A program made the position numbers and the translations under genes. DNA of 64,000 nt, taken from contig NZ_JAIWNA010000001.1 in the NCBI RefSeq assembly GCF_020216065.1, positions 124,001-188,000 of the forward strand, written 5' to 3'. The notes beneath the pieces are model-generated. The model did no database searches. It had not been told where the DNA came from and worked only from the letters and a program-made list of their open reading frames with translations. Within the stretch, counting starts at the first letter, position 1, and each line of letters begins with the position of its first letter. The DNA is from Nocardia rosealba. Lineage in GTDB: Bacteria; Actinomycetota; Actinomycetes; Mycobacteriales; Mycobacteriaceae. Positions 28,581 through 37,161 of the stretch are shown one piece after another.

Positions 28581-28943
28581 ATGAACCGAATCTCTTCCGT
28601 CGTCGCGACTGCCGGGGCACTCACCCTGATCCTGGCAGGCTGCGGTTCCACCGACGAAGCCACCGACGCCTCCGGCCTGCGCAAGGGCACGCCCGCGAGC
28701 ACCACCGCACCGGCCACGACCACGTCCAAGGCGGCCGCGAGCGGTTCGCAGGTCACCTGCTCGGAATTCAAGTCACTCGACAACGACGCGCAGACGCGGG
28801 TCATCGAGCAGATCCTGGCCGACAACCCCGGCGGTCCGTTCGAGGGCAGCCCGAACGTGGCGCTCGGCACCGCCAAACTGGTGTGCCTGGCACCGGGCAA
28901 TGCCGATAAGACGGTGGCCGAGGCCGCCGGGATGACGCCCTGA
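28581..28943 (+). CDS. Small secreted lipoprotein
   Basis: 120 residues from ATG 28581. The signal peptide ends in the lipobox 'LILAGC' (Cys21). A Thr/Ala/Ser linker (about 37-56) precedes a compact domain (about 57-120) with one Cys pair, 'QVTCSEFKSLDNDAQ' and 'AKLVCLAPGN', probably a disulfide. The domain ends 'KTVAEAAGMTP', reminiscent of small DUF732/HdeA-type helical proteins, but this is uncertain. It is divergent from the AAA ATPase (138 bp) and converges on the UBP-finger gene with a 2-bp gap. Confidence 0.7.
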   Translation: MNRISSVVATAGALTLILAGCGSTDEATDASGLRKGTPASTTAPATTTSKAAASGSQVTCSEFKSLDNDAQTRVIEQILADNPGGPFEGSPNVALGTAKLVCLAPGNADKTVAEAAGMTP

Positions 28944-28945
28944 CC

Positions 28946-29290
28946 TCAGTGGATCAGTGACTGCCAGTTCTCCGGCACCCGGCCAGCCGGGCCGGGAGCG
29001 GGTTGCTCGGCGGGATGACTGGTCGGCGCCGCGAGTTCGGGTCCGCCCTCGTACATCTCGTTGGTCGCGAAGTTCCAGAACCAGTCCTCGCCGGGCTCGT
29101 AACTCTGCATGAACGGATGACCGGTGCTGCCGTAGTGCCGGGTGGCGTGCTGGCTGGGGGAGCTGTCACAGCAACCGATGTGCCCGCACTGCGCGCACCG
29201 GCGCAGATGCACCCACCAGCCACCGGCCTCGGTGCACTCGGCACACCCCGGCCCACTGGGCGGCACCGTTGGATCGATTCCTTCTGGCAT
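28946..29290 (-). CDS. UBP-type zinc finger protein
   Basis: 114 residues. The ZnF-UBP fold is evident: 'CAECTEAGGWWVHLRRCAQC' then 'GHIGCCDSSPSQHATRHYG' and 'HPFMQSYEPGEDWFWNF'. Cys and His positions match the UBP/BUZ finger that in eukaryotes binds ubiquitin C-termini. Bacterial stand-alone forms are common in actinobacteria and their ligand is unknown. The C-terminal 30 residues are Pro-rich. It lies 59 bp downstream of the kinase/reductase pair on the same strand, and I infer that it belongs to that operon. Confidence 0.85.
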   Translation of the reverse strand: MPEGIDPTVPPSGPGCAECTEAGGWWVHLRRCAQCGHIGCCDSSPSQHATRHYGSTGHPFMQSYEPGEDWFWNFATNEMYEGGPELAAPTSHPAEQPAPGPAGRVPENWQSLIH

Positions 29291-29349
29291 TCGCTGACCT
29301 CCGTTTCCAGGCGGCTGGCGCCGCGGGGGTTCTCGGCGTGCTTGGAACC

Positions 29350-30789
29350 CTACGACCCGGCGGGTACCTGCTGTGCGGGTTGCAACGGCAGGCGCACGGT
29401 GAACCGCGTGTCGCCGGGAACGGAATCGACGCGGATATCACCGTCGTGTTTGTTCACCACGATGCGGAACGAGATGTCCAGGCCGAGACCGGTGCCCTCA
29501 CCGACCGGTTTGGTTGTGAAGAACGGTTCGAAGATGCGGTTGCGCGACTCCTCGGGAATCCCGGGACCCGTGTCACCGATTTCGACTGCCACACAATCGT
29601 TCTCGCGGTAGGTGCGCACGGTGAGGGTGCCCTCGCCGCCCATCGCGTAGACCGCGTTGTCGATCAGATTCGTCCACACCTGATTGAGTTCGGCGGCGAA
29701 GCACGGCACCGGCGGCAGGGCGCGGTCGTAGTCCTTGACCACCCGCACACCGTCACCGAGCTTGCGGTTGAGCATCACCAGGGTGGAATCGAGCAGCTCG
29801 TGCAGGTCGACGACCTGGTACGGCGCCCGGTCCATCTGCGAGTACTGCTTGGCCGCGCCGACGAGCGTGGAGATGCGGCCGGTGGAGTCGACGATCTCGT
29901 TCAGCAGCAACTCGGTCTCGATGGTGTAGTTCAGCCAGCGCACCGCGCCCTCGAACACGTCGGCATGGCAGGCCTGCAGGGTCGCCTTCACCCCTTCGAG
30001 CCAGTCGACGTCGAGACCGGCCTGCACGAAGGTGGGCGCCAGGTTCCAGCCGTCGGCGATGCCCTCGTCGGTGAACCAGTCGGCGAGGGCGTCCTCGCGG
30101 TCGGCCGCCTCCAGCGGGGACAGATCCGGCGCCTTGGCCACCTGTTCGGCGGCCTGTTCCTGCAGCTCTACCAGGTGCACGAGGGCCTCGGTGGGGAACT
30201 TGCCCTCGGCCATCATCTTGAGCTTGTGCCGCATCCCGGCCACCCGCTCACGCAACCCGGCGGTGGCGCGCACAGCAGCGGCGGCGGGATTGTTGAGCTC
30301 GTGGGTGAGCCCCGCCGACAGCGAACCGAGCGCCACGAGCCGCTCGCGCTCGGCGATGCGCTGATTCGACCGCCGCCCACCGAAGAACGCGCCCTCGAGC
30401 AGGTGCACCGCCATCGGGAACCACGCGTGCATCATCCGGGAGAAGTCGGCCGCGTCGAGCACCAGGAACCGGGAGCGGCGCAGCACATACATCGACCCGT
30501 TGTAGTTCGGCTCGGCCTTGTCGCCCAGGTACGCCGTCCACGCGCCCGCGTACACACCGCGCTGGTCGGTGCGGTTGGTTTCCACCTCCACCCCGCCCGA
30601 GAGCTTGGTGAGCTTCACCTCGCCGTCGATGAGCACGTAGAAGCAGGTCGCTGGTTGGCCCTCGAGGAACACCGGCCCCGGGTCGACGTATTCGATGCGA
30701 CCGGCCGCGCACAGCTCGGAAAGCTGTGTTTCATCCAGCTTTTCGAACAGGAACAGGGTTCGCAGTTCTTCGGGATCACAGACCGACAT
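29350..30789 (-). CDS. Sensor histidine kinase with N-terminal cyclic-nucleotide-binding domain
   Basis: 479 residues from ATG 30789 (AGGAGG 4 nt before). No TM segment. Residues about 10-125 form a CNB/CRP-like beta barrel ('FLEGQPATCFYVLIDGEVKL'). The dimerisation helix has 'SLSAGLTHELNNPAAAAVRA' with phospho-acceptor His163. The HATPase domain has N-box 'NQVWTNLIDNAVYAM' (369-383), G1 'DTGPGI' (406-411) and G2 'GEGTGLGL' (430-437). An unusual insertion of about 90 residues follows the H-box. The CNB lacks an obvious phosphate-binding RA motif, so its ligand may not be cAMP. It is 8 bp downstream of the receiver-reductase fusion and is presumably its partner. Confidence 0.9.
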   Translation of the reverse strand: MSVCDPEELRTLFLFEKLDETQLSELCAAGRIEYVDPGPVFLEGQPATCFYVLIDGEVKLTKLSGGVEVETNRTDQRGVYAGAWTAYLGDKAEPNYNGSMYVLRRSRFLVLDAADFSRMMHAWFPMAVHLLEGAFFGGRRSNQRIAERERLVALGSLSAGLTHELNNPAAAAVRATAGLRERVAGMRHKLKMMAEGKFPTEALVHLVELQEQAAEQVAKAPDLSPLEAADREDALADWFTDEGIADGWNLAPTFVQAGLDVDWLEGVKATLQACHADVFEGAVRWLNYTIETELLLNEIVDSTGRISTLVGAAKQYSQMDRAPYQVVDLHELLDSTLVMLNRKLGDGVRVVKDYDRALPPVPCFAAELNQVWTNLIDNAVYAMGGEGTLTVRTYRENDCVAVEIGDTGPGIPEESRNRIFEPFFTTKPVGEGTGLGLDISFRIVVNKHDGDIRVDSVPGDTRFTVRLPLQPAQQVPAGS

Positions 30790-30797
30790 CACGCCTC

Positions 30798-32465
30798 CTA
30801 CGACAGGTACCGGTGCACGAACATCACGGCCATGGCGCCTTCGCCGACCGCCGAGGCGACCCGCTTGGCCGACTCGGCGTGCACGTCACCGGCCACGAAC
30901 ACTCCGGGAACGCTGGTTTCCAGGTGGTGCGGTGGGCGCGGCAGCTCCCAGCCTGCCGGGCGCGCGCCGTCGACGAGCAGGTCGGGGCCTGCCAGCACGT
31001 AACCGGCGTCGTCGCGAGCGACGACACCGTCGAGCCAGCCGGTCTGCGGTGCGGCGCCGATGAAGAGGAACAACCGTTGTGCGTCGACCTTGTCCTCGGT
31101 GCCGTTGCGGTTGTCGCGCAGGATGATCCGTTCCAGGTGCTGGTCGCCGTCGGCGCCGGTCACCTCGGTTTCGGTGTGCACGGTGATGTTCGGGATCTGG
31201 GCGATCTGCTGAATCAGGTAGTGCGACATCGACTTCTCCAGCGAGTCGCCACGCACCACCAGGTGCACCCCGCGCGCGTGCCGCGACAGGAACACCGCGG
31301 CCTGTCCGGCGGAGTTCGCGCCACCGACGATGTACACCTCCTGCTCGGCGCATTCGGTGGCCTCGGTCATCGCCGAGCCGTAATACACGCCGCGCCCGGT
31401 GAATTCGTCGACACCCGGCGCCGGATGACGTCGATAGTCCACGCCGGTGGCGATGAGAACCGTGTGCGCGCACAGTGAGCCACCATCGGCGAAGCGCACG
31501 GTGCGCGCCGAGCCGTTCACCTCCAGACCGACGACCTCACGGGTGGTGACGACCTCGGCACCGAACTTGGCGGCCTGCCTGCGTGCGCGGTCGGCCAGTT
31601 GTGCGCCCGAAAGCCCGTCGGGGAAGCCGAGATAGTTCTCGATGCGCGAACTCTGCCCGGCCTGCCCGCCGGTCGCGGTGCGCTCCACCAGCACGGTACG
31701 CAAGCCCTCCGAGGCGCCGTAGACGGCGGCGCCGAGCCCGGCCGGACCACCGCCGACGACGATCAGGTCGTAGAACTCGTCACTGGCTTGCACGCTGAGA
31801 CCGCAACTTTCGGCCAGTTCGCTGTCGGTCGGCTGGATCAGTGCCTCGCCGGCCTGGGTGATGACCACCGGACACGACTGCGGGTCGGCGCCGGCCGCCT
31901 CGAGCAGCCGGGCGCCCTCGGGTTCGTCACGTGGGTACCAGCGATACGGCAACTGGTTGCGCGCCAAGAACTCTCGCACCTGTGAGGATCGCGGCGACCA
32001 GCGGTCACCGACCACCTTGGTCTCGTAGACGGGTCGCTGTTCGGCGCTGCGCCAGGCGTCGAGAAGTCCGTCGATCACCGGATACAGCTTCTCCTCCGGC
32101 GGATCCCACGGCTTGAGCAGATAGTGGTCGAGATCGACGACGTTGATCGCGTTGATCGCCGCGTCGGTGTCGGCGTAGGCGGTGAGCAATACGCGGCGCG
32201 CGTACGGGTGCAGGTCCATCGCCTGCTCGAGGAATTCGATGCCGTCCATCCCCGGCATGCGGTAATCGGCGATCAGCACGGCCACCGGCTGACCGCGCAG
32301 CTTCATCTCACGCAGTGCCTCGAGGGCCTGCGGACCCGATTCGGCGCGCAGAATGCGGTAGTCGGCGCCGAAGCGGCGGCGCAGGTCGCGCACCACCGCC
32401 CGCGAAACGCCGGGATCGTCGTCGACGCTCAGAATGGCCGGTTTGGTCATGGCGGGATTGCTCAC
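30798..32465 (-). CDS. Receiver domain fused to thioredoxin-reductase-like flavoprotein
   Basis: 555 residues. The receiver domain (about 10-130) is complete: acidic pair at 15-17, phospho-acceptor Asp67 ('IADYRMPGMDG'), Thr95, Lys118 ('LLKPWDPPEEKLYP'). A short thioredoxin-fold-like segment (about 150-225, 'EFLARNQLPYRWYP') has no CxxC. The reductase part binds FAD ('LIVVGGGPAGLGAAVYG', about 233-250) and NAD(P)H ('VYIVGGANSAGQAAVF'). Where thioredoxin reductases have the CATC disulfide, this protein has 'YYGSAMTEATECAEQ', so disulfide exchange is unlikely. It is probably a phosphorylation-controlled flavin oxidoreductase with an unknown electron acceptor. A start at residue 6 (ATG 32450) is possible. 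Confidence 0.9.
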   Translation of the reverse strand: MSNPAMTKPAILSVDDDPGVSRAVVRDLRRRFGADYRILRAESGPQALEALREMKLRGQPVAVLIADYRMPGMDGIEFLEQAMDLHPYARRVLLTAYADTDAAINAINVVDLDHYLLKPWDPPEEKLYPVIDGLLDAWRSAEQRPVYETKVVGDRWSPRSSQVREFLARNQLPYRWYPRDEPEGARLLEAAGADPQSCPVVITQAGEALIQPTDSELAESCGLSVQASDEFYDLIVVGGGPAGLGAAVYGASEGLRTVLVERTATGGQAGQSSRIENYLGFPDGLSGAQLADRARRQAAKFGAEVVTTREVVGLEVNGSARTVRFADGGSLCAHTVLIATGVDYRRHPAPGVDEFTGRGVYYGSAMTEATECAEQEVYIVGGANSAGQAAVFLSRHARGVHLVVRGDSLEKSMSHYLIQQIAQIPNITVHTETEVTGADGDQHLERIILRDNRNGTEDKVDAQRLFLFIGAAPQTGWLDGVVARDDAGYVLAGPDLLVDGARPAGWELPRPPHHLETSVPGVFVAGDVHAESAKRVASAVGEGAMAVMFVHRYLS

Positions 32466-32550
32466 CCCGCAAGTATCTCCTGCGAGAGCTGGTGAGTCTT
32501 TTCCCGGAGGGGCCCGAAGGGCCCCGACTCGAGCGCGTCAGCGCTCCATG

Positions 32551-32730
32551 TCACAGCTGGCGCTGCAGTACCAAGTCGAGCTCGCTGGGGGTGAGCAGGC
32601 GTTCGAGGCGTTCGTCGCGTTTGCGGCGGGTGAAGGCGCTGCGCAGGGCGAAGCTGTCGTCCGGCTCGATGGTGGGGAGCAGCGGAACCTCGTTGATGTG
32701 CCTGCGTGGCAGGAGTGAGCGCAGTTTCAC
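32551..32730 (-). CDS. Small 59-residue basic protein, unannotated type
   Basis: GTG 32730 to TGA 32551. The product begins MKLRSLLPRRHINEVPLLPT and ends 'LERLLTPSELDLVLQRQL'; the middle is highly charged ('FTRRKRDERLERL'). The codons have the high third-position GC of neighbouring genes. A GAGGTGAT ribosome-site-like sequence lies about 7 nt before the GTG. No signal peptide or known domain. The C-terminal half should form a charged amphipathic helix. It sits between the receiver-reductase operon and fabH on the same strand. A chance frame cannot be fully excluded. Confidence 0.5.
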   Translation of the reverse strand: MKLRSLLPRRHINEVPLLPTIEPDDSFALRSAFTRRKRDERLERLLTPSELDLVLQRQL

Positions 32731-32919
32731 GGCCGATCACCTCGGGGTCGACGACGGGTATGCCGGGCGGCTGAGCCTCTTCGGTCAGCTACTTCGATTA
32801 GCGAAGAGTTTGCCAGCATGTCCGAGTTGGTGCAAGCGGGACGGTGTGGACACGGCCGAAAGCCCGGTCGGTGACCTGCTTCGGTGCAGGTCACCGCCGT
32901 CGTTGTGAGATTTGCCGAG

Positions 32920-33951
32920 TCAGGACTTCCAGGCGGGCATGGTGACCACCTGTGCGGCATAGGACAACCCGGCGCCGAAGGCGATGAGCAGGGCCGTGTC
33001 GCCCGGCTTCGATTCGCCCTTGCGCAGTAACGCCTCCATGGCCAGCGGGATCGAGGCTGCCGAGGTGTTGCCCGCCTCCTCGATGTCGTTGGCCAGCGCG
33101 CAGCTCTCCGGCAGCTTCAGCACCCGGGCCATGATCTCGATGATGCGGCCGTTGGCCTGGTGCGGGATCATCGCGTCGAGGTCGTCGGTGGTCAGGCCCG
33201 CGCGATCGATCGCCTCCCGGCACACCTTCTCCAGCGAGTGCGCCGCCCAGCGGAACACCGCCGTGCCCTCCATCGTGAGATAGGGCCGCACCGCCTCGAC
33301 ACCCTTCTCCTCGATCTCGGCGAAGAACTCCATCCAGTCCTTGCTCTGGCGGATGGCGTGGTGCTGGGTGCCGTCCGAACCCCACACGGTCGGGCCGATG
33401 CCCTGCTCCGGCGCGGGCCCGACGATCACCGCGCCCGCGCCGTCGGCGAACAGGAAGGCGGTGGAACGATCGGTGAAATCGATGGTGTCGGTGAGCTTTT
33501 CGACGCCGATCACCAGCACGTGCTGTGAGGTGCCCGCGCGCACGAGGTCCGAGGCCATACCGATGGCGTGACAGAAGCCGGCACAGCCCGCGGAGATGTC
33601 GAACGCGGCGGCGCCGGTCATGTCGAGGTCGGTGGCGATGCGCGGGCCGATGGCCGGGGTGAGCAGCAGGTGGGTGGACGTCGCGACGATGACGCAGTCG
33701 ACCTGATCGGCGGCGACACCCGCGGCGGCCATCGCGTCACGCGCGGCGGCAACGCTCATGGACTGCACGGTCTCGGAGTCCGAGGCGAAGCGGCGGGTCT
33801 TGATGCCGGATCGGGTCTGGATCCACTCGTCGCTCGAGTTGATCGGGCCCGCGACCTCGTCGTTGGTGACCACCCGGGCGGGGCGGTACACGCCCAGCCC
33901 GAGGATCGCGGTGTGCTCCGCGCCAGTCGTCTGGGCGATTCGAGCAGCCAT
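32920..33951 (-). CDS. fabH: Beta-ketoacyl-ACP synthase III
   Basis: 343 residues from ATG 33951 (AGGAG 6 nt before it; an ATG at 33975 is less likely). The triad is complete: Cys123 ('ISAGCAGFCHA'), His264 ('MIPHQANGR'), Asn295 ('EEAGNTSAAS'). It condenses an acyl-CoA primer with malonyl-ACP to start fatty-acid synthesis. In mycolata this links FAS-I products to FAS-II. The Met-Thr at the dimer interface cannot be used to fix primer length. No other fab gene is adjacent. A hairpin-like palindrome GCAACC-TGCG-GGTTGC lies 21 bp upstream. Confidence 0.93.
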   Translation of the reverse strand: MAARIAQTTGAEHTAILGLGVYRPARVVTNDEVAGPINSSDEWIQTRSGIKTRRFASDSETVQSMSVAAARDAMAAAGVAADQVDCVIVATSTHLLLTPAIGPRIATDLDMTGAAAFDISAGCAGFCHAIGMASDLVRAGTSQHVLVIGVEKLTDTIDFTDRSTAFLFADGAGAVIVGPAPEQGIGPTVWGSDGTQHHAIRQSKDWMEFFAEIEEKGVEAVRPYLTMEGTAVFRWAAHSLEKVCREAIDRAGLTTDDLDAMIPHQANGRIIEIMARVLKLPESCALANDIEEAGNTSAASIPLAMEALLRKGESKPGDTALLIAFGAGLSYAAQVVTMPAWKS

Positions 33952-34132
33952 GCGTATCTCCTCTGTACCTGGCAACCTGCGGGTTGCACCGCTGGGTGTA
34001 CCTGAAGCATCGAAATCGGTCCCTCATCGCCCGTGACCCCTGCGTGGACAGCATGTGAACGCGCAGACATGAGGCCTCCTCATATTAGCGCGAAAATCTG
34101 TCCGAAGAGTGTCGATTGTCACAAGAGCCGCG

Positions 34133-34138
34133 GGGTAT
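34133..34138 (+). promoter_or_regulatory. Possible general-stress -10 element before the GlsB-like gene
   Basis: GGGTAT, 53 bp before the ATG at 34192, matches the -10 of actinobacterial SigB/SigF stress promoters (GTTT-N14/16-GGGTAT). A clear GTTT at the matching distance is absent, so the call rests on the -10 and on the stress-type product. Confidence 0.25.
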
Positions 34139-34191
34139 AACTGTGAGACGAGGCGATAGCTAGCCGACCCTTCGAGGGAACGAGGTACACA

Positions 34192-34464
34192 ATGCTCGGA
34201 CTCGGGATCATTGGTTGGATCATCATCGGCGGACTCGCCGGATGGATAGCCAGCAAGTTCATGAAGACCGACGCCCAGCAGGGGATCCTGCTCAACATCG
34301 TCGTCGGTGTCGTCGGTGGCCTGCTCGGCGGCTTCGTCCTGAAGCTGTTCGGCGTCGACGTCGAGGGCGCGGGCTGGATCTTCAGCTTCATCACCTGTCT
34401 GGCCGGTGCCTGCCTGCTGTTGTTCCTGGTCGGGCTTTTCACCGGGCGCAGATCAGTGCACTGA
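34192..34464 (+). CDS. GlsB/YeaQ/YmgE-family membrane protein
   Basis: 90 residues with three TM helices and the glycine pattern of the transglycosylase-associated family: 'LGIIGWIIIGGLAGWIASKF', 'IVVGVVGGLLGGFVLKLFGV', then 'ITCLAGACLLLFLVGLF'. These small inner-membrane proteins are stress-induced in many bacteria, with no known enzymatic activity. Ribosome site GAGGGAACGAGG precedes the ATG. It is a single-gene unit between fabH (divergent) and psd. Confidence 0.88.
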   Translation: MLGLGIIGWIIIGGLAGWIASKFMKTDAQQGILLNIVVGVVGGLLGGFVLKLFGVDVEGAGWIFSFITCLAGACLLLFLVGLFTGRRSVH

Positions 34465-34533
34465 CGGCCACTGCGGGCGACGGGCTTCCCGTAAGGTGTG
34501 ATCGCTGTTGTCATCACACGAAAGAGGGAGCCC

Positions 34534-35247
34534 GTGGCACGCCGCCCCACCCCGCCCGGCACGCCCGAGACCACCGGCGTCGGCCATGTCGTCGACCTGG
34601 TCCGGGCCGCTGTACCTCCGCTGCACCCCGCAGGCCTGCCGTTCGTGGCGGCGCCGCTGGCGGTGGCGGTCGTCGGCGGACGCAACAAGTGGGTTCGGCG
34701 GGTCGGTCTAGCCGCCGCGGCGGCCTGCGCAGCCTTCTTCCGGCACCCGCACCGGGTGCCGCCCAACCGCGCGGGCATCGTCGTCGCACCCGCCGACGGT
34801 GAGATCGCGCTCGTCGACACGGCCGTGCCGCCCGCCGAACTCGGCCTCGGTGAGCAGCCGTTGCCGCGAGTCAGCATCTTCCTGTCCGTGCTCGACGTGC
34901 ACGTGCAGCGCGTGCCCGTGTCCGGCACGGTGCGCGAGGTGCTGCATCAGCCGGGCAAATTCCTCTCCGCCGACCTGGCCGAGGCCTCCGACGCCAACGA
35001 GCGCAACAGCATGCTCATCGAGACGGCCGAGGGCAAGCAGGTCGTTGTCGTGCAGATCGCCGGGTTGCTCGCGCGCCGCATCGTCTGCGACGCCCGCGTC
35101 GGCGATCAGCTCACCATCGGTGACACCTACGGACTCATCCGGTTCGGTTCCCGCGTGGACACCTACTTCCCGGCGGGCACCGAACTGCTGGTGACCCCCG
35201 GTCAGCGCACGATCGGAGCCGAAACCGTGCTGGCTGTGCTGGGATGA
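34534..35247 (+). CDS. psd: Phosphatidylserine decarboxylase proenzyme
   Basis: 237 residues from GTG 34534, which aligns with the MARRP start of Rv0437c and has AAGAGGGAG upstream. The enzyme converts phosphatidylserine to phosphatidylethanolamine using a pyruvoyl group. The self-cleavage motif is 'RFGSRVDTY': Gly205/Ser206, where Ser becomes the pyruvoyl. The core '[20 protein letters not shown]' (catalytic His) is conserved. One N-terminal hydrophobic segment (about 36-50) may hold it at the membrane. It overlaps pssA by 4 nt, giving a complete PE-synthesis operon. Confidence 0.94.
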   Translation: MARRPTPPGTPETTGVGHVVDLVRAAVPPLHPAGLPFVAAPLAVAVVGGRNKWVRRVGLAAAAACAAFFRHPHRVPPNRAGIVVAPADGEIALVDTAVPPAELGLGEQPLPRVSIFLSVLDVHVQRVPVSGTVREVLHQPGKFLSADLAEASDANERNSMLIETAEGKQVVVVQIAGLLARRIVCDARVGDQLTIGDTYGLIRFGSRVDTYFPAGTELLVTPGQRTIGAETVLAVLG

Positions 35248-36122
35248 TCGAACAGGCGCATTCGGCTCGCCGCCGTCGGCCGCGTTCGGTCCGGTTGCTG
35301 CCGAGCATCGTCACCATCCTCGCGCTGTGCTCGGGGTTGTCGGCGGTGAAGTTCGGGCTCGACGGTGAACTCGGCATCGCGCTGGCCATGGTCGGTGCCG
35401 CCGCCGTGCTCGACACCCTCGACGGCCGCTTGGCGCGCATGCTCGACGCCACCTCCAAGATGGGCGCCGAACTCGACTCGCTCTCCGACGCCATCTCCTT
35501 CGGCGTCGCGCCCGCGCTCGTCCTCTACGTCACGCTTCTCGACGGGTACAGCGCGGGCTGGATCATCGCCCTGATGTACGCGGTGAGCCTGGTGCTTCGC
35601 CTGGCCAGGTTCAACACCCTGCTCGACGACGATTCCCGCCCGAACTGGGCGCGTGAGTACTTCACCGGTGTGCCCGCGCCCGCGGGCGCCCTGATCGCGC
35701 TGGTGCCGATCGCGCTGAAGGTGCAGTTCGGCGACGGCTGGTGGGACAGCTTCACCTTCGTCGCCGTGTGGACCACCTTCGCCGCGCTGCTGTGCGTGAG
35801 CACCATCCCGACGCTCGCCATGAAGTCGGTGTCGGTGGCACCGCAGGCCGCCGCCGGTCTGCTGGTGCTCGTCGCGGTCGCGGCCGCGCTGCTGGTGACC
35901 TACCCGATCGTGCTGCTGCTGATCCTGGTCGCGCTGTACCTCGGTCACATCCCGTTCGCCTGGCGCTCGGCGCGCTGGGTGGCGGCGCGCCCGGAGACCT
36001 GGCAGCACAAACCCGCCGAGCGGCGCGCCCAGCGGCGCGCGCAGCGGCGGATGCCGCAGATCCGTCGCCCGGCGATTCGCGGGTCGGCGCGGTTGCGGTT
36101 ACGTCGGCCGCGCGACGACTAG
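35244..36122 (+). CDS. pssA: CDP-diacylglycerol-serine O-phosphatidyltransferase
   Basis: 292 residues with about six to eight TM helices. The CDP-alcohol phosphotransferase motif is perfect: Asp57, Asp60-Gly61, Ala64-Arg65, Gly74, Asp78, Asp82 ('[20 protein letters not shown]'). It makes phosphatidylserine from CDP-diacylglycerol and serine, the substrate of psd. The C-terminal tail after about residue 240 is strongly Arg-rich ('[16 protein letters not shown]') and cytosolic, longer than in E. coli-type enzymes. Coupled to psd by a 4-nt overlap. Confidence 0.94.
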   Translation: MIEQAHSARRRRPRSVRLLPSIVTILALCSGLSAVKFGLDGELGIALAMVGAAAVLDTLDGRLARMLDATSKMGAELDSLSDAISFGVAPALVLYVTLLDGYSAGWIIALMYAVSLVLRLARFNTLLDDDSRPNWAREYFTGVPAPAGALIALVPIALKVQFGDGWWDSFTFVAVWTTFAALLCVSTIPTLAMKSVSVAPQAAAGLLVLVAVAAALLVTYPIVLLLILVALYLGHIPFAWRSARWVAARPETWQHKPAERRAQRRAQRRMPQIRRPAIRGSARLRLRRPRDD

Positions 36123-36207
36123 CTGCCCGGCGAGACGCCGCCCACATCCTGCTGATCGCCGGTCCGGGCGGGCGGTACCGTAGCGCCACTACGGCAAGGG
36201 AGTGCGG

Positions 36208-37080
36208 GTGGAATCGGACGGGATCACGGAGTTCTCTCAGCACAGGTCCAGGTTGTTCGCGCTGGCGTATCGCATGTTCGGTGCGGCGAGCGAGGCCGAG
36301 GACGTCGTGCAGGAGGCCTACCTGCGCTGGGCCGCCGCCGACCGGACCGCCATCGACAATCCCGAAGCCTGGCTGACGACGGTCACCGTGAACCTGTGCC
36401 GCACCGAGCTGGCGTCGGCGCGTGCCCGGCGCGAAACCTACGTCGGCCCGTGGTTGCCCGAGCCGGTGCCCTCCGGGGAATTCGGTCCGCTGGAAACCGT
36501 CGAGGAACGCGAATCGGTTTCGCTGGCGCTGCTCACCGCGATGGAACGGCTCAACCCGGTGGAGCGGGCGGTGTTCGTGCTGCGCGAGGCGTTCGGCTAC
36601 CCGCATGCCGAGATCGCGGCCATGCTCGACCTCACCGAGGCCAACTCGCAGCAGATCCTGCACCGGGCCAGCACCCGGGTGCGCGGCGGGAAGCGGCGCT
36701 ACCCGGTGCCGAGCGAGCAGGTGCGTGCCCTGTTCGAGCGATTCATGTCCGCCGCCGCCACCGGTGATGTCGCCGGTTTGCGCGCCATGCTGGCTGCCGA
36801 CGTGGTGAGCACGGCCGACGGCGGCGGCAAGGTGACCGCCGCCCGCCGCCCGGTGACCGGCCCCGACCAGGTGTCGCGCTACCTCGTCGGACTCACCAAG
36901 TTCCTCACCCCGGCAACAACATTCGCCTTCGACGAGGTGAACGGCGCGCTCGCGCTGGTCGTGCGGGCCGACGGTGTGCAGGCCAGTTCCGTGCTGTTCT
37001 TCGAAGTCGACGAGGCCGGTCTGGTCGACGAGGTCCTCATTGTGGTGAACCCGGACAAACTGGACCGATTCGCGGCGTGA
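36208..37080 (+). CDS. sigJ: ECF41-type RNA polymerase sigma factor (SigJ-like)
   Basis: 290 residues from GTG 36208 (AAGGGAG 4 nt before; GTG 36202 would leave no spacing). Region 2 is 'RLFALAYRMFGAASEAEDVV', region 4 'LREAFGYPHAEIAAMLDLTE'. The C-terminal SnoaL-like extension (about 170-290) carries both ECF41 marks, 'DGGGK' and near the end 'NPDKL'. In ECF41 factors this extension replaces an anti-sigma factor and adjusts activity. The next gene, an oxidoreductase, is the usual ECF41 target, and a matching promoter lies between them. Confidence 0.9.
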   Translation: MESDGITEFSQHRSRLFALAYRMFGAASEAEDVVQEAYLRWAAADRTAIDNPEAWLTTVTVNLCRTELASARARRETYVGPWLPEPVPSGEFGPLETVEERESVSLALLTAMERLNPVERAVFVLREAFGYPHAEIAAMLDLTEANSQQILHRASTRVRGGKRRYPVPSEQVRALFERFMSAAATGDVAGLRAMLAADVVSTADGGGKVTAARRPVTGPDQVSRYLVGLTKFLTPATTFAFDEVNGALALVVRADGVQASSVLFFEVDEAGLVDEVLIVVNPDKLDRFAA

Positions 37081-37100
37081 GCCGGATCACCGCCGCGACC

Positions 37101-37127
37101 TGTCAGGAAAGCGGGGGCTGTCCGGTC
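37101..37127 (+). promoter_or_regulatory. Candidate ECF41 promoter before the oxidoreductase
   Basis: TGTCAGG at 37101-37107, 16 nt, then GGTC at 37124-37127, about 34 bp before the ATG. This resembles the ECF41/SigJ consensus TGTCACA-N16-CGTC, with mismatches in the last bases of the -35 and the first of the -10. The position directly after the sigma gene supports it. Confidence 0.45.
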
Positions 37128-37161
37128 TGGAGGGTGTCGGCACATCGAGAGGAGCCACACC

